In this document: piece by piece, positions 6,329 to 10,985 of the stretch
Layout: the number at the start of each line of letters is the position of its first letter
Position numbering within the stretch: the stretch's first letter is position 1
Source: Limisphaerales bacterium
GTDB lineage: Bacteria > Verrucomicrobiota > Verrucomicrobiia > Limisphaerales > UBA11358
Length of the DNA stretch: 10,985 bases
Assembly: GCA_003455565.1 (NCBI GenBank)
Contig: DMQW01000220.1
Location: 1 to 10,985 of the forward strand
Reading direction: 5' to 3'
Notes under the pieces: generated by a model
What the model saw: the letters and a program-made list of their open reading frames with translations, nothing else
Told to the model about the DNA's origin: nothing
The model's database searches: none
Made by a program: the position numbers and the translations under genes

Positions 6329-6997
6329 TTAATTAATGGCCGGAGCCGCTTCCGGCGCTTTCGGCGCTTCTACTTTTCTGATTTCCAATCCACGGCTCTT
6401 GTAAATCTGCTCGCGGGTGCGGAGGCTTAACAAACCCTTCAACGTAGCCTTCACGACATTCGCCGCGTTCTTGGAACCGAGCGATTTGGTCAAAATATCT
6501 TTCACCCCGGCGGATTCCAAAACGGAACGGACCGTTTTGCCGGCAATAATGCCAGTTCCAGGCGAGGCCGGACGGAGCAAGATTTTTGCACCGCCATAGG
6601 TCGAATAAATTTCGTGCGGAATCGTCACGTCTTTCAACGAGACGGAAACCATCTTGTTGCGGGCCAGCTCGCCGCCGCGACGGATGGCATCAGCCACTTC
6701 GGAAGCCTTGCCCAGCGCGATGCCGACCTTGCCTTTTTTGTCGCCGACGACTATGAGCGCGCTGAAGCTGAAACGGCGACCGCCCTTGACAACCTTGGAG
6801 GAGCGGTTGATGTAGACAACTTTTTCAACCAGTTCATCTCCGCCCTTGCCAAAGGAGTCGGACTCCGGCTTGCGGCGGCCACGGCCACGCTGACCGCCAC
6901 GGTCGCCACGCGAATCACCACGAGATTGCTGCGGCGGTTGCGGTTGCTGCTGCTGCTGCGGGTCTCCGCCAACTGGTTTATTTTCGATTTCAGCCAC
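6329..6997 (-). CDS. rpsE: 30S ribosomal protein S5 with Q/P/R/G-rich N-terminal extension
   Basis: S5 lines the 30S mRNA entry channel and affects decoding accuracy. The start codon is GTG (cac at 6995-6997), supported by AGGAG 7 nt upstream; the next methionine is at 116, deep in the core. The product is 222 residues against the usual ~165. Residues 1-52 are low complexity, with a five-glutamine run, PQPPQQ and SRGDRGGQRGRGRRK. The core starts at DELVEKVVYINRSSKVVKGG and contains RFSFSALIVVGDKKGKVGIA, RPASPGTGIIAGKTVRSVLE and AGVKDILTKSLGSKNAANVV. An A/P/E-rich tail (KAPEAAPAIN) ends it. The segment SSKVVKGGRRF corresponds to the loop where spectinomycin-resistance changes arise in E. coli. 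It lies 20 nt after rplR. Confidence 0.97.
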   Translation of the reverse strand: MAEIENKPVGGDPQQQQQPQPPQQSRGDSRGDRGGQRGRGRRKPESDSFGKGGDELVEKVVYINRSSKVVKGGRRFSFSALIVVGDKKGKVGIALGKASEVADAIRRGGELARNKMVSVSLKDVTIPHEIYSTYGGAKILLRPASPGTGIIAGKTVRSVLESAGVKDILTKSLGSKNAANVVKATLKGLLSLRTREQIYKSRGLEIRKVEAPKAPEAAPAIN

Positions 6998-7004
6998 GAT
7001 AATT

Positions 7005-7009
7005 CTCCT
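7005..7009 (-). promoter_or_regulatory. Strong Shine-Dalgarno site deciding the rpsE GTG start
   Basis: AGGAG on the minus strand lies 7 nt before the GTG at 6995-6997 and 8 nt after the rplR stop codon. It is one of the few strong ribosome-binding sites in the window and fixes the non-ATG start of rpsE. Confidence 0.85.
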
Positions 7010-7017
7010 GTTTCAGA

Positions 7018-7377
7018 TTAAAATTTGAGTCCCGCTTCGCGCGCGGCATCGGCCAGCGCCTTGACTTTGCCGTGATAACGCGCCCCGCGACGGTCGAACA
7101 CCACTTCCTTGATACCCTTTTCGAGCGCGGCCTTGGCGGCCAATGAACCGAGGGTCTTCGCGCCATTCACATTCGCCGACAAATTTTTTGTGTCCGTCTT
7201 GCTCACCGTCGAAGCCGCTGCAATGGTTGCGCCGGCATCGTCGTCAATGAACTGGACGTGGATGTTTTCGTTGGTGAAGCAGACGCTCATGCGCGGACGA
7301 TCCTTCGTGCCCACAACTTTTTTCCGGATACGCCATTGGCGAAGTTGCTTCAACCGTAATTTTTTTTCAGTTCTCAT
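7018..7377 (-). CDS. rplR: 50S ribosomal protein L18
   Basis: L18 binds 5S rRNA together with L5 and anchors it in the central protuberance. The 119-residue product starts MRTEKKLRLKQLRQWRIRKK, with GTKDRPRMSVCFTNENIHVQ (23-42) and the conserved end FDRRGARYHGKVKALADAAREAG (split: FDRRGARYHGK, then VKALADAAREAG); 117-120 residues is the normal length. The open frame extends further upstream, but that part is antisense-free read-through of rplF in another frame and is not L18. The ATG at 7375-7377 has a full GGAGG (7385-7389) 7 nt upstream. Three bases of this site are paired in a hairpin in the 40-nt rplF-rplR spacer. Confidence 0.98.
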   Translation of the reverse strand: MRTEKKLRLKQLRQWRIRKKVVGTKDRPRMSVCFTNENIHVQFIDDDAGATIAAASTVSKTDTKNLSANVNGAKTLGSLAAKAALEKGIKEVVFDRRGARYHGKVKALADAAREAGLKF

Positions 7378-7386
7378 CTCAATGCC

Positions 7387-7406
7387 TCCACGGATCAGGC
7401 CGTGGA
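7387..7406 (-). promoter_or_regulatory. Hairpin overlapping the rplR ribosome-binding site
   Basis: The transcript reads TCCACGG-CCTGAT-CCGTGGA, a perfect 7-bp stem with a six-base loop, in the spacer between rplF and rplR. The GGAGG site of rplR begins inside the 3' arm, so GGA is paired when the hairpin forms. The loop and inner stem closely match a second hairpin between rplX and rplE (9185-9202). It precedes the rplR start by 9 nt and is not followed by a U-run, so it is not a terminator. Confidence 0.7.
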
Positions 7407-7417
7407 AAAAATAATTA

Positions 7418-7954
7418 TTATTGGACCGTCTTGCCTTCCTTGCGCTGGACGTGCTCGCCCGCGTAACGGACGCCTTTGCCTTTGTAAGGTTCCGGCGGAT
7501 AGTAACTGCGGATTTCCGAAGCCACCAGACCCACGACCCGCTTGTCTGGCCCTTCAATCGTTATCTTCGTGTTTTCCTCGACGGTCACTTTGATCTGATC
7601 GGGGATGTTGTAATAGATCGGATGCGAAAAACCGAGCGCGAGGTTCACGACCTTGCCTTGGACGGCGGCCTTGAAACCGACGCCTTGAATTTCCAGCTTC
7701 CGCACAAATCCTTCGGAGACACCCTTGACCATGTTGTTGACCAAGGCGCGGCTCAAGCCGTGCAATGCCTTGGACTGCGCGTCATCGTTGGCGCGGGTCA
7801 AAACAATTTTGTCGCCTTCCACTTTGAGGCTGGTGCGCTTGGGCAGTTCCCAGTCGAGCTTGCCTTTCGGACCTTCGACGTGAACTTTCTGCCCATTCAC
7901 CGCCACCTTCACTTTTGGCGGAATGGCAATCGGTTGTTTTCCAATTCGGGACAT
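7418..7954 (-). CDS. rplF: 50S ribosomal protein L6
   Basis: L6 lies near the stalk base and sarcin-ricin loop of the large subunit, where elongation factors bind. The product has 178 residues (family about 177-184). It begins MSRIGKQPIAIPPKVKVAVN and consists of two similar alpha/beta domains: about 1-80 (HGLSRALVNNMVKGVSEGF at the junction) and 83-178. The C-terminal signature EPYKGKGVRYAGEHVQRKEG (155-174) is diagnostic. The ATG follows the rpsH stop by 8 nt, with the U-rich leader TAAATTTT and no Shine-Dalgarno match. It is followed by a 40-nt spacer with a hairpin. Confidence 0.98.
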   Translation of the reverse strand: MSRIGKQPIAIPPKVKVAVNGQKVHVEGPKGKLDWELPKRTSLKVEGDKIVLTRANDDAQSKALHGLSRALVNNMVKGVSEGFVRKLEIQGVGFKAAVQGKVVNLALGFSHPIYYNIPDQIKVTVEENTKITIEGPDKRVVGLVASEIRSYYPPEPYKGKGVRYAGEHVQRKEGKTVQ

Positions 7955-7962
7955 AAAATTTA

Positions 7963-8346
7963 TTACCAGATGTAGCAGAGCAGTTCTCCGCCAAGGTTTT
8001 TTTTGCGCGCCTGCACATCGGTCATCAGACCTTCGGAGGTGGAGACGACCGCGATGCCCAGACCGCCGCGCACCCGCGGAATTTCCGTCGCCCCGACATA
8101 ACGGCGCAGGCCGGGCGAACTGATGCGCCGCAATCCCTCGATGACGCTCTTCTTGCCTTCAAACTTAAGACGAATCTTGAGTTTTTTCTGCACGGCACCT
8201 TCAACGGTCACGTCCGAAACGTAACCGGAAGACTTCAAGATTTTCGCCACGCTTTCCTTGATGCGCGAGTGCGGCAGTTCCACCACCGGCACCAGCGCGG
8301 CACCGGCGTTGCGGATGCGGGTCAACATGTCAGAAATCGGATCCAT
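7963..8346 (-). CDS. rpsH: 30S ribosomal protein S8
   Basis: S8 is a primary 16S rRNA-binding protein for the central domain; in E. coli it also represses the spc operon by binding a site in the rplX-rplE region. The 127-residue product starts MDPISDMLTRIRNAGAALVP, with IPRVRGGLGIAVVSTSEGLM (89-108) followed by TDVQARKKNLGGELLCYIW at the C-terminus, all typical of the family (about 130 residues). The ATG is 9 nt after rpsN with the leader AATAATTTT and no Shine-Dalgarno sequence. The known S8 feedback makes the rplX-rplE spacer hairpin of this genome worth comparing, although its sequence does not obviously resemble the E. coli S8 target. Confidence 0.98.
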   Translation of the reverse strand: MDPISDMLTRIRNAGAALVPVVELPHSRIKESVAKILKSSGYVSDVTVEGAVQKKLKIRLKFEGKKSVIEGLRRISSPGLRRYVGATEIPRVRGGLGIAVVSTSEGLMTDVQARKKNLGGELLCYIW

Positions 8347-8355
8347 AAAATTATT

Positions 8356-8625
8356 TTACCAGCTCGCTTTCGTCACCCCGGGAATCAAACCGTTCAACGC
8401 GGCTTCGCGGAAGGTCATGCGCGACACCCCGAACTTGCGGAGGAAACCCCGGCGGCGTCCGCTCATCGCGCACCGGTTGACCAGCCGGGTTGGGCTGGCG
8501 TCACGCGGCAGCTTCGCCAGGCCGGCGTAGTCGCGCTTGGCCTTCAATTCGGCGCGGAGCGCGGCGTATTTTTTCACCGTCTCCGACTTGCGCTTGTTGC
8601 GCTCCAACCATGCTTTTTTAGCCAT
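8356..8625 (-). CDS. rpsN: 30S ribosomal protein S14 (zinc-free form)
   Basis: S14 is a late-assembly 30S head protein. The 89-residue product starts MAKKAWLERNKRK and ends RFREAALNGL-type sequence (actual: RMTFREAALNGLIPGVTKASW, shown from R69 onward in two parts: RMTFREAALNG and LIPGVTKASW). The central motif is LVNRCAMSGRRRGFLRKFGV. The CxxC...CxxC zinc ribbon of the 61-residue form is absent, so this is the longer C-minus version, somewhat shorter than the 101-residue E. coli protein. It lies between rplE and rpsH, the usual spc position. The ATG is 8 nt after rplE, with the leader TTTTTGTT and no Shine-Dalgarno sequence. Confidence 0.97.
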   Translation of the reverse strand: MAKKAWLERNKRKSETVKKYAALRAELKAKRDYAGLAKLPRDASPTRLVNRCAMSGRRRGFLRKFGVSRMTFREAALNGLIPGVTKASW

Positions 8626-8633
8626 AACAAAAA

Positions 8634-9176
8634 TTATTTTTCAGCGAACGGAAAACCCATGAGCTTCAGCAAATCCTGCGCCAGCGCGTTGGTCGGCGCA
8701 GTCGTCACAATCGTGATGTCCATGCCCTGTGTGCGCTTGATCTTGTCCATTTCGATTTCCGGGAAAATCGTCTGTTCGGCCACGCCGAACGTGTAGTTGC
8801 CGCGCCCGTCAAACTTGCGCGGCGAGAAACCACGGAAGTCACGGATGCGCGGCAGCGCCGTCGCCACCAGCCGGTCAAAAAATTCATACATCGCGTCCTG
8901 GCGCAACGTCACGCGACAGCCGATCGGCTGGTTCTCGCGCAATTTAAAATTGGCCACCGCTTTTTTGGACTTGCTGATGACCGGCTTGCGGCCGGTGATC
9001 TGCGACAAATCCTTGGCCGCATCGTCCAGCGCGCCCTTTTCCAGCGACGCGCTGACGCCCATGTTGACGACGATCTTCTCCAGCTTTGGAACCTGGTGGA
9101 TGTTCACGAAGTTGTGCTTCGCCTTCAAGGCCGGCACCACTTCGGTCTGGTATTTTGTGTAAAGTCTGGATTTCAT
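8634..9176 (-). CDS. rplE: 50S ribosomal protein L5
   Basis: L5 binds 5S rRNA in the central protuberance and contacts the P-site tRNA and S13. The 180-residue product has the usual length (about 179). It begins MKSRLYTKYQTEVVPALKAK, carries the family signature PKLEKIVVNMGVSASLEKG (30-48), then LSQITGRKPVISKSKKAVAN, RENQPIGCRVTLRQDAMYEF and DFRGFSPRKFDGRGNYTFG. It ends LLKLMGFPFAEK. The ATG is 34 nt after rplX, and the spacer forms a CACGG/CCGTG hairpin ending 8 nt before the start. No Shine-Dalgarno sequence is visible. Confidence 0.98.
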   Translation of the reverse strand: MKSRLYTKYQTEVVPALKAKHNFVNIHQVPKLEKIVVNMGVSASLEKGALDDAAKDLSQITGRKPVISKSKKAVANFKLRENQPIGCRVTLRQDAMYEFFDRLVATALPRIRDFRGFSPRKFDGRGNYTFGVAEQTIFPEIEMDKIKRTQGMDITIVTTAPTNALAQDLLKLMGFPFAEK

Positions 9177-9184
9177 TTTTCAGT

Positions 9185-9202
9185 TCACGGATTTGGCCGT
9201 GA
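9185..9202 (-). promoter_or_regulatory. Small hairpin between rplX and rplE
   Basis: The transcript reads TCACGG-CCAAAT-CCGTGA, a perfect 6-bp stem with a six-base loop, starting 8 nt after the rplX stop codon and ending 8 nt before the rplE ATG. No U-run follows, so it is not a terminator. Its inner sequence CACGGCC-AAA-TCCGTG matches CACGGCC-TGA-TCCGTG in the rplF-rplR spacer. Confidence 0.65.
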
Positions 9203-9210
9203 CAAAATTG

Positions 9211-9450
9211 TTATGCGGCAACCGCCTCCGCCTTCTTCACATTCGAGATGTGGATGGAACCTTCGCGTTCGACAATCGCGCCCTGCGGGTTCTGCTGGCT
9301 CTTGCGCATGTGCTTTTTAACCATCTGCAGGCCTTCGACGATGACGCGCTGTTTCTCGGTCATCACATGGATGATCTTGCCGCGCTTGCCTTTTTCCTTG
9401 CCGGCCAGCACGATGACTTCGTCGCCTTTTTTAACATGAAATTTTGACAT
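9211..9450 (-). CDS. rplX: 50S ribosomal protein L24
   Basis: L24 is an early assembly initiator that binds the 5' end of 23S rRNA near the tunnel exit. The 79-residue product starts MSKFHVKKGDEVIVLAGKEK, the KOW motif, followed by GKRGKIIHVMTEKQRVIVEG, KKHMRKSQQNPQGAIVERE and SIHISNVKK. This is a short L24 (often 75-105). Start choice: ATG at 9450 gives a 5-nt gap after rplN but has AAGG only 2 nt upstream. A TTG at 9459, overlapping the rplN stop as TTGA with GGAAG 4 nt upstream, would add three residues (MKV). I prefer the ATG on codon grounds; both leave the domain intact. Confidence 0.93.
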   Translation of the reverse strand: MSKFHVKKGDEVIVLAGKEKGKRGKIIHVMTEKQRVIVEGLQMVKKHMRKSQQNPQGAIVEREGSIHISNVKKAEAVAA

Positions 9451-9455
9451 AACCT

Positions 9456-9821
9456 TCAAATAACTTCCGGCGCGAGTGAAATAATCTTCATGAACTTCTT
9501 GTCGCGCAGCTCCCGCGCCACCGGACCAAAAATACGCGTGCCCTTCGGATTCAATTCCTTGTCAATGATGACACAGGCATTGCTGTAAAAGCGCACATAC
9601 GAACCGTCCGAACGGCGGATGATCTGGCGCGTGCGAACGATGACCGCGTCATGCACCTCGCCCTTTTTCACCGTGCCATCCGGCGCGGCTTCCTTGATGT
9701 GAACCTTGATTACGTCGCCGATGCCGGCATACCTCTGGTTGCGGCCCAGCACGCCGATGTTCCAGGCAATCTTGGCGCCCGTATTGTCAGCCACATCCAA
9801 ACTGGAGCGAATTTGCAACAT
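9456..9821 (-). CDS. rplN: 50S ribosomal protein L14
   Basis: L14 is a large-subunit interface protein that forms bridges with 16S rRNA and is the docking site of the silencing factor RsfS. The 121-residue product has the standard length (122). It starts MLQIRSSLDVADNTGAKIAW, with GVLGRNQRYAGIGDVIKVHI, VRTRQIIRRSDGSYVRFYSN and the signature ACVIIDKELNPKGTRIFGPV followed by ARELR. The C-terminus is KIISLAPEVI. The ATG is 9 nt after rpsQ, with the leader TTAAATTTT and no Shine-Dalgarno sequence. It almost abuts rplX. Confidence 0.98.
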   Translation of the reverse strand: MLQIRSSLDVADNTGAKIAWNIGVLGRNQRYAGIGDVIKVHIKEAAPDGTVKKGEVHDAVIVRTRQIIRRSDGSYVRFYSNACVIIDKELNPKGTRIFGPVARELRDKKFMKIISLAPEVI

Positions 9822-9830
9822 AAAATTTAA

Positions 9831-10127
9831 TCAGGCCGCAACGGTTTCCGCCACCCCGCGCTCAACGACTTCAATGAGCGTCCAGCGCTTCAATTTGGAC
9901 AGCGGACGGCATTCCTCGATCAGCACCGTGTCCCCGGTTTTCGCCTCGGCCTTTTCGTCGTGCGCGTAAAACTTCTTGTAGGACGTGACGATTTTTTTGA
10001 ACTTCGGGTGCGGAAAACGGCGTTCCACGCGCACCACGATGGTCTTGGTCATCTTGTTGGAGACCACTTCCCCGACGCGCTGCTTGCGGTTGCCGCGCGA
10101 TTCAGATTTTTTCGTTTCTTCAGCCAT
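9831..10127 (-). CDS. rpsQ: 30S ribosomal protein S17
   Basis: S17 is a primary 16S rRNA-binding OB-fold protein of the 30S body. The 98-residue product is longer than the usual 80-89, with about ten extra N-terminal residues (MAEETKKSESRGNRK) and a short alanine-rich tail. Core motifs are RVGEVVSNKMTKTIVVRVER (17-36), FPHPKFKKIVTSYKKFYAHD and GDTVLIEECRPLSKLKRWTL followed by IEVVER. The ATG is 6 nt after rpmC, with leader TTTTGT and no Shine-Dalgarno sequence. The order rpmC-rpsQ-rplN is standard. Confidence 0.97.
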   Translation of the reverse strand: MAEETKKSESRGNRKQRVGEVVSNKMTKTIVVRVERRFPHPKFKKIVTSYKKFYAHDEKAEAKTGDTVLIEECRPLSKLKRWTLIEVVERGVAETVAA

Positions 10128-10133
10128 ACAAAA

Positions 10134-10334
10134 TTATTTAACCGCCTGGTTGCGCAGTGCCGACATGCGGGTTTCGACGCGGGCGATGTCCTTGCGCAAC
10201 AGGCGCAGGCGCGCGGGTTTTTCCAACTGTGCGCTCGCCTGTTGCAGGCGCAGGTTGAACATCTCGTGCCGGAGGTCACGGCCCTTGGCCGCCAACTCCA
10301 CCAGCGTCATGTCTTTGATTTCCGAAAATTTCAT
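10134..10334 (-). CDS. rpmC: 50S ribosomal protein L29
   Basis: L29 is a small helical hairpin protein at the peptide exit tunnel, where it forms part of the docking site for trigger factor and SRP next to L23. The 66-residue length is typical. It begins MKFSEIKDMTLVELAAKGRD, followed by LRHEMFNLRLQQASAQLEKP and the second helix RLRLLRKDIARVETRMSALR. The LRHEMFNLRLQ segment matches the family's conserved helix-one end. The ATG is 5 nt after the rplP stop. No convincing Shine-Dalgarno sequence is present; only a GAG lies about 10 nt upstream. Confidence 0.96.
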   Translation of the reverse strand: MKFSEIKDMTLVELAAKGRDLRHEMFNLRLQQASAQLEKPARLRLLRKDIARVETRMSALRNQAVK

Positions 10335-10339
10335 GTCAA

Positions 10340-10762
10340 TCAGCTCGCGTGGTGATGCCGCGAAATAAATTTGGTTTTGATCGGCAGCTTGGTGGCCGCC
10401 AGACGCAGGGATTCACGCGCGTCCGCTTCCGTAACCCCGTCCACTTCAAACAACACGTTCGCCGGACGAATCACTGCGACCCAGCCATCCAACGGCGCCT
10501 TGCCCTTGCCCATCCGGGTTTCCAGCGGCTTCTTCGTGTAAGATTTTTGTGGAAACACCCGTATCCACATCTTGCCCTTGCGCTTCATGTGGCGGGTGAT
10601 CGCCACGCGCGCGGCTTCGATCTGCTTGCTGTCCATCCAGCAACGTTCCAGCGCCATCAAGCCGTATTCACCGAAGGCGACGGTGTTGCCAGTCATCGCC
10701 ATGCCCGTGCGGCTGCCACGGTGCATCTTGCGAAACTTCACTCTTGCTGGTTGCATTGCCAT
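10340..10762 (-). CDS. rplP: 50S ribosomal protein L16
   Basis: L16 is essential for late large-subunit assembly and positions the A-site tRNA elbow near the peptidyl transferase centre. The 140 residues match the family (136-144). It starts MAMQPARVKFRKMHRGSRTG and has AFGEYGLMALERCWMDSKQI, EAARVAITRHMKRKGKMWIR and FPQKSYTKKPLETRMGKGKA. R83 in TRMGKGK corresponds to the arginine hydroxylated in E. coli L16 (R81). The end is basic with a histidine triplet (RHHHAS). ATG at 10762 is chosen; a second ATG two codons on (MQPARV) is also possible. Neither has a clear Shine-Dalgarno sequence; the leader is AAAGATTTTTGTT. It lies 22 nt after rpsC. Confidence 0.97.
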   Translation of the reverse strand: MAMQPARVKFRKMHRGSRTGMAMTGNTVAFGEYGLMALERCWMDSKQIEAARVAITRHMKRKGKMWIRVFPQKSYTKKPLETRMGKGKAPLDGWVAVIRPANVLFEVDGVTEADARESLRLAATKLPIKTKFISRHHHAS

Positions 10763-10784
10763 AACAAAAATCTTTTTCTAAAAA

Positions 10785-10985
10785 TTAACCGGCGACCGGG
10801 GTCGCTTCCGCTTTTTCATTCTTCTTCTGCGGCTTGTTTTCACCTTTGCAAATCCAGCATTTCACGCCAAGTTTGCCATACATCGTCAACGCTTCCGCGA
10901 AGCCGTAGTCAATATTCGCGCGCAGCGTGTGCAGCGGCACCCGGCCCCAGTGATACATTTCAACCCGCGCGAGTTCCGCGCCGCC
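10785..10985 (-). CDS. rpsC: 30S ribosomal protein S3, C-terminal part (cut by window edge)
   Basis: I translated the frame from the right edge to the TAA at 10785-10787: 66 residues beginning GGAELARVEMYHWGRVPLHT, then LRANIDYGFAEALTMYGKLG and VKCWICKGE. This matches the conserved S3 C-terminal domain (E. coli: GRVPLHTLRADIDY...GVKVWIFKGE). S3 lies at the 30S mRNA entry tunnel and contributes to the ribosomal helicase activity. The tail is a short K/E/A-rich run ending ATPVAG. The 5' part and start lie beyond position 10985. Being upstream of rplP, it shows that the S10-type cluster continues to the right. Confidence 0.96.
   Translation of the reverse strand, partial: GGAELARVEMYHWGRVPLHTLRANIDYGFAEALTMYGKLGVKCWICKGENKPQKKNEKAEATPVAG

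Noticed and set aside
7378..7557. A 60-codon N-terminal extension of rplR reading into rplF
   Set aside because: L18 normally starts at MRTEKK-type sequence, which has GGAGG 7 nt upstream. The extension overlaps the conserved end of L6 in another frame and does not resemble L18.

Overview
The window is a long minus-strand ribosomal-protein superoperon: the end of an S10-type cluster, the spc cluster and the alpha cluster run together without a break. Read in the direction of transcription (from position 10985 down to about 127) the order is rpsC (3' end only), rplP, rpmC, rpsQ, rplN, rplX, rplE, rpsN, rpsH, rplF, rplR, rpsE, rplO, secY, map, infA, rpmJ, rpsM, rpsK, rpsD, rpoA, rplQ, followed by a strong intrinsic terminator. 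All 22 genes are on the same strand. No tRNA, rRNA, mobile element, CRISPR array or foreign gene is visible, and no plus-strand gene is supported.

The organism is a bacterium with GC-leaning coding sequence and short AT-rich spacers. The zinc-free forms of S4 and S14, the absence of rpmD (L30) between rpsE and rplO, the absence of adk between secY and map, the low-complexity K/A/E/P tails on several proteins, and mostly Shine-Dalgarno-less starts preceded by U-runs suggest the PVC group, perhaps Verrucomicrobiota near Pedosphaera/Limisphaera. This placement is inference from overall resemblance; no search was run.

Layout: 10985-7963 holds tightly packed 30S and 50S genes (S3 end to S8). 7954-5850 holds L6, L18, S5 and L15. 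5836-3488 holds the protein-maturation insert secY-map-infA, whose three genes are packed with 14-nt and 37-nt overlaps. 3486-178 holds L36, S13, S11, S4, the RNA polymerase alpha subunit and L17. The spacers of most interest are 9177-9210 and 7378-7417 (two copies of one small hairpin, CACGGCC-N3-TCCGTG), 2345-2382 (a heptad-like GATTT repeat before rpsD) and 1633-1735 (the longest spacer, with a perfect hairpin, before rpoA). Positions 1-126 lie beyond the terminator and hold no recognisable gene.

The genes work together: ribosomal subunit proteins, initiation factor IF-1, the SecY translocon core that receives nascent membrane proteins, the aminopeptidase that trims their initiator methionine, and the RNA polymerase alpha subunit are co-transcribed. 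The window is essentially a conserved housekeeping locus. I did not find a new system in it; the findings concern spacer elements, translation-start signals and protein extensions.
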